Of a stretch of DNA of 21,109 bases, positions 6,481 to 12,941 are shown one piece after another. The notes under the pieces were generated by a model. The model had not been told where the DNA came from. It saw only the letters and a program-made list of their open reading frames with translations, and ran no database searches. Both the position numbers and the translations under genes were made by a program. Position 1 is the stretch's first letter, and every line of letters starts with the position of its first letter. The DNA is from an uncultured Collinsella sp. (GTDB lineage Bacteria > Actinomycetota > Coriobacteriia > Coriobacteriales > Coriobacteriaceae): NCBI GenBank assembly GCA_937923795.1, contig CALDWI010000031.1:1-21109 (forward strand). The letters run 5' to 3'.

Positions 6481-7572
6481 ATGGATACCCTCAACGATCT
6501 AAATGAGCGCGTCGACGCCTTCGTCGGCACCAGCTCCTTCGACACGCCTGCGGCGGCAAACGACCAAGCTCCCATCGATGTGCCCACCGAGGTGCACGAG
6601 GACATCGTCGCCTCGGTCGATTTTTCCGAGGTCGAGCTTGCAGACGAGTTCACCGAGCCCCAAATAGCCGTCACGCCCAACGGCCTGCTCCCTATGGAGC
6701 CCCTGCCCATCGACGGACGCCTACGCAAGGCTGCCCTTCGCATGCCCGACGAGATCGAGGAGGCCAGCGGCTTCACGCTCTTTGGCCGACGCATCAAGTC
6801 GCTCATTTACACCACCGATGTCGCGGTTATCCGCAACTCCAACGCCGACGCCGTCTTTGCGGTCTACCCTTTCACGCCGCAGCCCGCCATTACGCAAGCG
6901 CTGCTGACCGTCGCCGAGTGCCCGGTCTTTGTAGGCGTGGGTGGCGGAACTACGACCGGTAAGCGCTCCGTGCAGATGGCAGCCGTCTCCGAGATGCAGG
7001 GCGCGGCGGGCTGCGTGGTCAACTCCCCCGCTACTGCCGAGATGGTCGAGCACATCACCAACATCGCCGACATCCCCGTCATCGCCACGGTCGTTCGCTG
7101 CGACGACGATGCCCACGCCAAGGTGCGCGCTGGAGCCAAGATTCTCAACATCGCCGCCGGCAAGAACACGCCCCAGGTCCTACGCGAGCTGCGCGAGCAC
7201 TATCCCAACCTGCCGCTTATCGCGCCGGGCGGCAAGACGCCCGAGAGCATTCGCGAGACCATCGCCGCCGGCGCCAACGCCATCATCTGGACACCGCCTT
7301 CGGCCCAGCAGCTACAGACCGACATGATGCAGCGTTATCGCAAGATGAAGGAAGACGCCACACCTGTCATCTCGCGCGACGACGTGCCCATTATCGACCA
7401 GGTCGCCGCCGCCGAGGTCAGCCAAGTCGAGAACATGAATCCCGATGTGCCGATTCCCGACGAAGTCATCGAGCGCGTCGCTTCGATCCACGAGCGCGTC
7501 GAGGAGCATCGCGCCAACCGCGGCCTCAAGCCGTCACTGCACGGCTTTTTCTTCCGCGGAAAGAAACGCTAG
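6481..7572 (+). CDS. Conserved TIM-barrel protein of unknown function (hydrolase-like)
   Basis: Residues 89-290 of this 363-residue protein look like a (beta/alpha)8 barrel related to phosphate-binding barrel proteins: IKSLIYTTDVAVIRNSNAD, then AVYPFTPQP, GVGGGTTTGKR (152-162), GCVVNSPATAEMV, GAKILNIAAGKNTP, LIAPGGKTPESI (246-257) and GANAIIWTPPS (264-274). The glycine loops at the ends of late strands are where such barrels usually bind phosphate. I recognise it as a family widespread in Firmicutes and Coriobacteriia, commonly labelled only 'hydrolase'; no substrate is known to me. Residues 1-88 are an acidic, poorly structured extension, and the last 70 residues are helical with a basic tail. 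An alternative start at internal Met 88 would remove the extension. It is followed by a strong terminator and appears monocistronic. Confidence 0.7.
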   Translation: MDTLNDLNERVDAFVGTSSFDTPAAANDQAPIDVPTEVHEDIVASVDFSEVELADEFTEPQIAVTPNGLLPMEPLPIDGRLRKAALRMPDEIEEASGFTLFGRRIKSLIYTTDVAVIRNSNADAVFAVYPFTPQPAITQALLTVAECPVFVGVGGGTTTGKRSVQMAAVSEMQGAAGCVVNSPATAEMVEHITNIADIPVIATVVRCDDDAHAKVRAGAKILNIAAGKNTPQVLRELREHYPNLPLIAPGGKTPESIRETIAAGANAIIWTPPSAQQLQTDMMQRYRKMKEDATPVISRDDVPIIDQVAAAEVSQVENMNPDVPIPDEVIERVASIHERVEEHRANRGLKPSLHGFFFRGKKR

Positions 7573-7583
7573 CAAAACATCTT

Positions 7584-7620
7584 GGCCCGCCCCACAAACG
7601 TGAGGCGGGCCGTTTTCGTT
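7584..7620 (+). terminator. Rho-independent terminator of the TIM-barrel gene
   Basis: GGCCCGCC (7584-7591) pairs with GGCGGGCC (7604-7611), and CAC with GTG inside, separated by one C/A mismatch, around the loop AAAC. The T-rich tail GTTTTCGTTT follows on the plus strand. It lies between convergent genes and could also partly block transcripts from the DegV side. Confidence 0.9.
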
Positions 7621-7652
7621 TGAGCAATCATGCAGCGACGTGATGGGGCAAA

Positions 7653-8543
7653 TTAATCCACGCGCTTGTCGCCCATAAAGAAGAGCGCCACCGTACCAGG
7701 TCCGGTATGCGAGCCAATCAGAGTACCGATGTCATTGATCTCAATCTTGCCTTTAAGCTGCGGAACCTGTTCCTCAATCAGCGCCGCGACCGCCTCGGCA
7801 TCCTCGCGGCACGCCGACTGCGACATGATGCACTTACCCGAATAATCTGCACCGTCCTGTACGTGTGCCATCATGGTCTTAGCCATCTCGGAAATCGCGC
7901 GCTTCTTAGTGCGAATCTTCTCACGTGGCGACAGCTTACCTTCGCAATCGACCGTCATAAGCGGGCAAATCTTAAGCGCCGTGCCGATGATCGCGCTCGC
8001 GGCCGAAATGCGACCGCCGCGCAGGTAGCTCGACAGATCGGTCGAGAAGAACCAGTGGTGCAGGTTGAGCTTGTGCTCCTCGATCCAGGCAGCCGTCTCG
8101 TCGAGTGAAGCCCCACTATCGCGCACATCGGCGGCATATTCCAACAACAGGCCAAAGCCCGAAGACGCCGCCAGCGAATCGATGACGCGCACCTTGCCGC
8201 CCTCGGGATAGCGATCCGCAAGCATCTGCGCCGCGACGCAGGCCGATCCATACGTGCCCGAAATACCCGACGACAACGTCAGGTGCAGCACGTCTTTACC
8301 CTCGGCAACAAACGGCTCCCAAAACTCCTCGTACTCACCCACGCTCACCTGAGACGTCTTGGGCATGGCGCCCGCGGCAATCTGGGCAAAAAACTCGTCC
8401 GGCGTAATCGACTGATACAGATCGTCCGTATAGACAACATCGTCGATCTCGTAATGAAAACACACGACAGGGATATTGCGCGACGCAAAGAACTCACGGG
8501 TTCGATCGGCGGCGGATTCACAGGTCAGGACAAAATCACTCAT
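7653..8543 (-). CDS. DegV family fatty-acid-binding protein
   Basis: DegV proteins bind a long-chain fatty acid; in Gram-positive bacteria such proteins (FakB) present it to the kinase FakA for phosphorylation and entry into phospholipids. This 296-residue protein has the family pattern: an N-terminal beta strand ending TCESAADR, PKTSQVS (61-67), LSSGISGTYGSA (90-101), VIDSLAASSGFG, SYLRGGRIS, KICPLMTVDCEGKL and a C-terminal GSHTGPGTVALFF. The frame is open to 8561, but AAGGAG lies 6 nt before ATG 8543 and inside the longer reading, so 8543 is the start. No fakA-like gene is in the window. It is apparently transcribed alone. Confidence 0.93.
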   Translation of the reverse strand: MSDFVLTCESAADRTREFFASRNIPVVCFHYEIDDVVYTDDLYQSITPDEFFAQIAAGAMPKTSQVSVGEYEEFWEPFVAEGKDVLHLTLSSGISGTYGSACVAAQMLADRYPEGGKVRVIDSLAASSGFGLLLEYAADVRDSGASLDETAAWIEEHKLNLHHWFFSTDLSSYLRGGRISAASAIIGTALKICPLMTVDCEGKLSPREKIRTKKRAISEMAKTMMAHVQDGADYSGKCIMSQSACREDAEAVAALIEEQVPQLKGKIEINDIGTLIGSHTGPGTVALFFMGDKRVD

Positions 8544-8571
8544 ATGAGGCTCCTTACTCATTGCTGCGCAA

Positions 8572-8580
8572 ATTATCGCA
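8572..8580 (-). promoter_or_regulatory. Extended -10 promoter of the DegV gene
   Basis: Read on the minus strand, TGCGATAAT (8580 to 8572) is an extended -10 element. Transcription would start near 8565, about 20 nt before ATG 8543, leaving the AAGGAG SD in the leader. The surrounding 11-mer TGTGCGATAAT (8582 to 8572) is identical to the one before the MetRS-like gene. Confidence 0.5.
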
Positions 8581-8610
8581 CAGTGAGCCTACATGCGGTA
8601 CATATGTCCA

Positions 8611-8863
8611 CTATTTACCAAATCGAACCAAAAATAGTGAACATCTTTACCACCATCGTCTCCACCGACCCGACGCATAAATATCTGAGAAAACACCCTC
8701 TGTCGTCTCCACCCAACCGACACATCTACCTTCACTAAATCGATTTACCAAACCGTTCAGCCGACAATTCAGCCGCTGGCGCAAAATCGAAACAAAAGCG
8801 GCGCATACTGGTAAACGTTTGACGCTGTTTATCAGTTTTACCAGCCCCATCGGAAGGTGTTTC
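8611..8863 (+). promoter_or_regulatory. Regulatory region upstream of fbp with repeated TTTACCA and CG-centred palindromes
   Basis: The heptamer TTTACCA occurs at 8614-8620, 8646-8652, 8744-8750 and 8837-8843, and in reverse at 8809-8815. Two CG-centred palindromes are included: the perfect TAAATCGATTTA (8736-8747) and the near-perfect GTAAACGTTTGAC (8811-8823). Such sites resemble LacI/GalR-family operators, and GGTAAACGTTTGAC matches 11 of 14 positions of the CcpA cre consensus. The outer repeat CTGGTAAA (8808-8815)/TTTACCAG (8837-8844) could also fold as a hairpin just before the SD. I see no gene here and no clear -35/-10 pair. Confidence 0.5.
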
Positions 8864-10780
8864 ATGGTCGCATTCGATCGCAACCCGCAAGACTTCAAGT
8901 ATCTGCGCCTGCTGTCGAGACAGTTCCCCACCGAACAATCCGCATTTACCGAAATTATCAACCTCTCGGCCATCCTCAACCTACCCAAGGGCACCGAGCA
9001 TTTTATGAGCGACGTGCATGGTGAGTACGAAGCCTTTATGCACATCCTCAACAACTGCTCGGGCGTCGTGCGCGAACATGTCGACGAGATCTTTGGCGAC
9101 ACGCTCTCCTTTGACGAAAAGGGCGAGCTGTGTACGCTCATCTACTACCCGCGCGAGAAGATCGACCTGGTCCGCAGCCGGCGCGAGGACTCGCCAACCT
9201 GGTACAAGACGATGCTTGACCAGCTCATCATGGTCGCTCGCTCACTTTCAAGCCGCTACACGCGCTCCAAGGTGCGTAAGGCCATCCCGCGCGACTACGC
9301 CTACATCATCGACGAGTTGTTGCACACGCACCCGGACGAGAACAACTATCGCGTGCGCTATCACGAGCGCATCGTGGAGTCCATCCTAGAGACCGCCAGC
9401 GCCGACGACTTTATCGAGTCGCTCGCCTCGCTCATCAAGCGCCTGGCCGTCGACCACTTGCACCTGGTGGGCGACATCTTCGACCGCGGCGGCGGCGCGG
9501 CCAAAATTATGGACCGTCTGCTCACCTACCATTCACTCGACATCCAGTGGGGCAACCACGACCTGCTGTGGATGGGCGCTGCGGCCGGTGAGCCCGCCTG
9601 CATCGCCACGGTGTTGCGCAACAACCTACGCTACGACAACTACGAGATCCTGGAGAACGACTACGGCATCTCGCTGCGTGAGCTTGTCGCCTTTGCCGAT
9701 GCCACCTACACCGCCGGTGAGTCCATCACCCCGCTGATCAAGGCCATCAACGTGCTGCTCTTTAAGCTCGAGGGCCAGATTATCCAGCGCCACCCCGAGT
9801 TCGATATGACCAACCGCCTGTTACTCGACAAGATCGATCACGACACCGGCACGGTCACGCTCGCCGACGGCAGCGTGTGGCCGCTCACGACCAACGACTT
9901 CCCCACCGTCGACCCGGCGGACCCCTATACGCTCACGTCTCAGGAGCAGCACATCATCGACAAGCTCGTGTCCGAGTTTGTCACCGCCGATCACCTGCAT
10001 CGCCATATCGATTTCCTCTATTCCCACGGCTCGATGTACAAGGTCGCCAACGGCAACCTGCTCTTCCACGGCTGCGTGCCGCTCAACGAAGACGGCACCT
10101 TTAGCAGCATGAACTGCTTGGGCACCTGGCACGCTGGCCGCGATTATCTCGATTTTTGCGATCACATCGCCCGCCGAGCTTGGCGCGTGGGCGACCGCGA
10201 CGCTCTCGACTGGATGTGGTACCTGTGGATTGGCTTTAACTCGCCCGCCAGCGGACGCCTGGTGCGCACCTTTGAGCGCGCCTATATCGCCGATAAGAGC
10301 ACCTGGGTCGAGCCGATGGACCCGTACTTTACGCTTACCAAGTCGCCCTCGGTCTGCGATGACATCATGCGCGAGTTTGGCGTCGCGCCCATGGCATGCT
10401 CGCCGACCGGCCACATCATCAACGGCCACACACCCGTTAAAACCACCAAGGGCGAGCAGCCCATCCGCGCTGAGGGCAAGCTGCTGGTCATCGATGGCGG
10501 CTTCTGCCGCGCTTACCATCCCAAGACGGGCATCGCCGGCTATACGCTCATCTCGAGCTCGCGCGGCTGCCGCCTCAAGTCGCACCGGGCCTTTACGACG
10601 GTTGCCGAGGCACTCACACGCAACGTGGACATCGAAAGCGAGACCAACCGTTTTGACCAAGCAGACCGTCGCCGCATGGTGAGCGACACCGATACTGGCG
10701 CCAAGATCCGCAGCCAGATCCAGGACCTGCGTCAGCTGCTCGATGCATATAGAAACGGTGCTATCGAGGAGCGCGCCTAG
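8864..10780 (+). CDS. fbp: Class III fructose-1,6-bisphosphatase
   Basis: This cytoplasmic enzyme removes the 1-phosphate of fructose 1,6-bisphosphate in gluconeogenesis. The class III type, found in Firmicutes and some anaerobes, has a calcineurin-like metallophosphatase core, visible here as MSDVHGE (48-54), GDIFDRGG (203-210) and WGNHD (229-233), which supply the metal-binding residues. Later GHIINGHTPVK and LLVIDGGFCRAY complete the site. The product has 638 residues, close to the 640-670 typical of the class. The open frame begins at 8819, but AAGGTG (8854-8859) lies 4 nt before ATG 8864 and the protein from MVAFDRNPQDFKYLRLLS matches family N-termini. The repeated-motif region upstream suggests transcriptional control by carbon source. 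A structured gap separates it from the first GtrA gene. Confidence 0.95.
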   Translation: MVAFDRNPQDFKYLRLLSRQFPTEQSAFTEIINLSAILNLPKGTEHFMSDVHGEYEAFMHILNNCSGVVREHVDEIFGDTLSFDEKGELCTLIYYPREKIDLVRSRREDSPTWYKTMLDQLIMVARSLSSRYTRSKVRKAIPRDYAYIIDELLHTHPDENNYRVRYHERIVESILETASADDFIESLASLIKRLAVDHLHLVGDIFDRGGGAAKIMDRLLTYHSLDIQWGNHDLLWMGAAAGEPACIATVLRNNLRYDNYEILENDYGISLRELVAFADATYTAGESITPLIKAINVLLFKLEGQIIQRHPEFDMTNRLLLDKIDHDTGTVTLADGSVWPLTTNDFPTVDPADPYTLTSQEQHIIDKLVSEFVTADHLHRHIDFLYSHGSMYKVANGNLLFHGCVPLNEDGTFSSMNCLGTWHAGRDYLDFCDHIARRAWRVGDRDALDWMWYLWIGFNSPASGRLVRTFERAYIADKSTWVEPMDPYFTLTKSPSVCDDIMREFGVAPMACSPTGHIINGHTPVKTTKGEQPIRAEGKLLVIDGGFCRAYHPKTGIAGYTLISSSRGCRLKSHRAFTTVAEALTRNVDIESETNRFDQADRRRMVSDTDTGAKIRSQIQDLRQLLDAYRNGAIEERA

Positions 10781-10786
10781 CACCAC

Positions 10787-10841
10787 CCGCGGGGATTGGC
10801 TAAACTTGCTGAGTTTGTCATCCCCGCGGCGCTTCGGCGCC
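10787..10841 (+). other. Pair of hairpins between fbp and the first GtrA gene
   Basis: CCGCGGGGAT (10787-10796) pairs perfectly with ATCCCCGCGG (10820-10829), and inside it AAACT (10802-10806) pairs with AGTTT (10812-10816). Overlapping its last two bases, GGCGC (10828-10832) and GCGCC (10837-10841) close a TTCG tetraloop. No T run follows. This could be mRNA processing or stabilising structure, a leaky terminator, or an attenuator before the GtrA start at 10859. Confidence 0.6.
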
Positions 10842-10858
10842 AGCTTAAGGCAGGTACC

Positions 10859-11254
10859 ATGCAAAAGCTCCTTGCGCAGATCATGAAATTCGGCGTCGTC
10901 GGCGTCGTCGCCACGGTTATCGACTTCGGCATCATGAATCTGCTCCACTACGGTCTGGGCCTCAACATCCTGATTGCCAACACCAGCGGCTTTATCGTCT
11001 CGCTCATCTTTAACTACCTCGCAAGCATGAAGTACGTGTTTGCGCACAAGGAAGGCATGAGCCGCCGCCGCGAGTTCATCATCTTTGTTGTGCTGTCCGT
11101 GATCGGTTTGGTGCTCAACGACGGCATCGTGCTGGCACTCAACGCCGGCCTGGGGCTCGAGGCCAATATCGCCAAGATTTGTGCCACCGCACTTGTCATG
11201 GTCTACAACTTTGTGACCCGAAAGATCTTCCTGGAGGGCGACGAGACCAAGTAA
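10859..11254 (+). CDS. GtrA-like family membrane protein 1
   Basis: GtrA/DPMS-like proteins are small four-helix membrane proteins thought to help move polyprenyl-phosphate-linked sugars across the membrane for cell-surface glycosylation. This 131-residue protein has helices at about 9-29, 33-55, 74-94 and 97-118, with FGVVGVVATVIDFG near the N-terminus, FNYLASMKYVF in the middle and YNFVTRKIFLEG at the end, the usual family pattern. The frame is open from TTG 10796, but ATG 10859 starts right at the conserved part; AAGG (10847-10850) lies 8 nt upstream. It may be read from fbp through the intervening hairpins. It is a tandem paralogue of the next gene. No glycosyltransferase is in the window to reveal the substrate. 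Confidence 0.88.
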   Translation: MQKLLAQIMKFGVVGVVATVIDFGIMNLLHYGLGLNILIANTSGFIVSLIFNYLASMKYVFAHKEGMSRRREFIIFVVLSVIGLVLNDGIVLALNAGLGLEANIAKICATALVMVYNFVTRKIFLEGDETK

Positions 11255-11273
11255 CTCGCAACCTTACAGCCTT

Positions 11274-11330
11274 ACGATGCCCACGGACAATGCTCGCTCA
11301 GCACAGTATCGCCCGTGGGCATCGTTCGTT
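11274..11330 (+). terminator. Terminator of the first GtrA gene
   Basis: ACGATGCCCACGG (11274-11286) pairs perfectly over 13 bp with CCGTGGGCATCGT (11313-11325), around a 26-base loop. A short T-rich tail (TCGTTT) follows. The loop is long for a terminator, but the stem is strong and lies 20 nt after the stop. Confidence 0.65.
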
Positions 11331-11384
11331 TACGGGCAAATTTTCAACGTTTGCGGATTACCTCTTGAATATTTGGCGAGTTCG

Positions 11385-11390
11385 TATAGT
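11385..11390 (+). promoter_or_regulatory. Possible -10 box for the second GtrA gene
   Basis: TATAGT (11385-11390) is the best -10 match in the AT-rich gap 11340-11460. TTGAAT at 11365-11370 could be a -35 box, but the 14-bp spacing is too short. The leader would be about 75 nt. Confidence 0.3.
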
Positions 11391-11472
11391 TCTTTCCAAA
11401 GACCTTACGTTTCCCTTGCAAAAGCTCTAAAGTATCCTCTGCTCGATTCATCAACGCATTGGATGTGATTAC

Positions 11473-11880
11473 GTGCGCAAGGCACTGGCACAACCTCATA
11501 CCAAGCAATTCCTCAAGTTCGCCGTCGTGGGTCTCATCTCCTTTGGCATCGACTGGGGAATGCTTATTGCGCTCGTCGAGCTGTTCCACCTCGACTTTTT
11601 GATGAGCACCACGGTCTCGTTTACCACGTCCGTCGTGGTTAACTACTGGCTCAGCATGAAGTACGTGTTCGACCACCGCGAAGGCATGAGCCGCAAGCGC
11701 GAGTTCACGATCTTCACCATCCTGTCGGTGATCGGCCTGGGCCTCAACGACCTGTACATGTTTGTGGGCGTCACGTTTTTGAGCATCGGTTACCAGGCCA
11801 TGAAGGCCATCGCCACGTTCCTCGTCACCTGGTACAACTACTTCAGCCGCCGCTTTTTCCTCGAGGGCGCGCAGTCGTAG
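11473..11880 (+). CDS. GtrA-like family membrane protein 2
   Basis: This 135-residue protein has the same four-helix GtrA plan as its neighbour: FLKFAVVGLISFGIDWG (13-29), then VVNYWLSMKYVF, the loop EGMSRKREF, LSVIGLGLND and a final WYNYFSRRFFLEG. The central SMKYVF, EGMSR and LSVIGL/LND blocks are shared with the upstream copy in protein and largely in DNA, so the two arose by tandem duplication. The likely role is flipping or exposing a lipid-linked sugar. The start is GTG 11473; no other start codon lies just upstream in frame and the SD is weak (GGATG about 8 nt away). It has its own strong terminator, and the preceding terminator suggests separate transcription. Confidence 0.88.
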   Translation: MRKALAQPHTKQFLKFAVVGLISFGIDWGMLIALVELFHLDFLMSTTVSFTTSVVVNYWLSMKYVFDHREGMSRKREFTIFTILSVIGLGLNDLYMFVGVTFLSIGYQAMKAIATFLVTWYNYFSRRFFLEGAQS

Positions 11881-11906
11881 TTTGTTCGACATTTGCTTGA
11901 AGGTAT

Positions 11907-11945
11907 AACCGGTTGGAATTCTCGTTCCAACCGGTTTTTTATTTG
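11907..11945 (+). terminator. Strong Rho-independent terminator of the second GtrA gene
   Basis: AACCGGTTGGAA (11907-11918) pairs perfectly with TTCCAACCGGTT (11925-11936) around a 6-base loop and runs into TTTTATTTG. This is a textbook plus-strand terminator. Confidence 0.95.
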
Positions 11946-11976
11946 TCGAGAGACCCGGCGACCCAGTCCCATTCGC

Positions 11977-12018
11977 ACGAAAACGGGCGGCCCGGATGTT
12001 TGTCCGAACCGCCCGTTT
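11977..12018 (-). terminator. Terminator of the DUF4430 surface operon
   Basis: AAACGGGCGG (11981-11990) pairs with CCGCCCGTTT (12009-12018); inside, CGGA pairs with TCCG. On the minus strand the stem ends in TTTTCG, giving a short U tract. It lies 20 nt after the last stop of the operon and, with the neighbouring terminator, insulates two convergent units. Confidence 0.85.
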
Positions 12019-12038
12019 GGTACGATATGCCGAGGTCC

Positions 12039-12941
12039 CTAGCCTGTAACGTAATACCAGACCACGTTGTCGCCATTGGAGAGAACGTAGTTACTGCAGG
12101 CCGTCATGGGCGTTGTGCCGTTGACGGAGTACATCCAGCCGCTCGTGCCGCCGTACTGTTTCTCGGCCAAACCACCAATCGCGGAAACATACGTGCCGTA
12201 CGATGAGCCGTGTGCGTTGACAGAAAGGCCCAGTGCACACAGGGCATCGTAGACGGTAGCGCCTTCGTTAAAGGTAAAGGTGCCACCAGAGGACACAGGA
12301 TTGCCCGCGGCGCTCGATGTGACCGAAACCGTCACCGTAACGTAGTTGGACTCCTGTGAGCCGCCCTGGCCACCCGAGGAGGCGTTTCCACCATTAGAGG
12401 ATGAGGCTCCATCAGACGACTGGCTACCGCCCGAAGAAGCACCGCCAGACACATTGGAAGTATTACCGGCTCCCGTATTTTGGGCAGCGGTTTTATCGTC
12501 AGACTTCTTGCCGCCCTGGTCCTCAGACTTCTTGCTATCCGAGTTTTTGTCCAATTCCTTGTTTGAAGACTCGGAATCGTTCTTGGCGTCGTTCGAACCC
12601 TTGGGCTCGTCTTTTGCATCATTCGATGACTTGGAGTCCTCGGAACTGGCCTCGCCCGAAGTCGTAGTCGAGTCAGACGCCTTTGCGTCCTTGGTGACGA
12701 CGCTCTCCCCCGTCACGGTCTGAATGATCCAGTCGATGGACCAGGCACCGCTTGTGGAAGGATGGACGAAACCCAGCGAGACGACGATCAGAATGGTGCA
12801 CGCGGCAGTCAGAACGCCGAGAAGCGCCTTGCGACGAGGGGCGGGCGCCGCCGAAGCGGCGCCCTTTTGCTTTGGATCATCGAGCTGGATAAACGAGGAG
12901 TCGGGCTGTAGCCCGCTGGTCTCCTTGAGCTTATCGGGCAT
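12039..12941 (-). CDS. Membrane-anchored protein with C-terminal DUF4430 (transcobalamin-like) domain
   Basis: The 300-residue protein has a cytoplasmic N-terminus (1-37), one membrane helix (38-60, after PRRKALLG), a long hydrophilic stalk rich in Ser, Asp, Lys, Asn and Gly (84-198), and a C-terminal DUF4430 domain (223-297) with TFTFNEGATVYDAL, SGWMYSVNGTTP and GDNVVWYYV. DUF4430 is related to the C-terminal domain of transcobalamin and intrinsic factor. The domain is therefore displayed outside the cell on a flexible stalk. ATG 12941 is chosen because AAGGGTG lies 6 nt before it; GTG 12950 is an alternative. It overlaps the end of the large surface gene by 11 bases, so it is probably co-transcribed and coupled. 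Its likely role is cobamide binding or hand-over at the membrane, inferred mainly from the riboswitch at the head of the operon. Confidence 0.8.
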   Translation of the reverse strand: MPDKLKETSGLQPDSSFIQLDDPKQKGAASAAPAPRRKALLGVLTAACTILIVVSLGFVHPSTSGAWSIDWIIQTVTGESVVTKDAKASDSTTTSGEASSEDSKSSNDAKDEPKGSNDAKNDSESSNKELDKNSDSKKSEDQGGKKSDDKTAAQNTGAGNTSNVSGGASSGGSQSSDGASSSNGGNASSGGQGGSQESNYVTVTVSVTSSAAGNPVSSGGTFTFNEGATVYDALCALGLSVNAHGSSYGTYVSAIGGLAEKQYGGTSGWMYSVNGTTPMTACSNYVLSNGDNVVWYYVTG

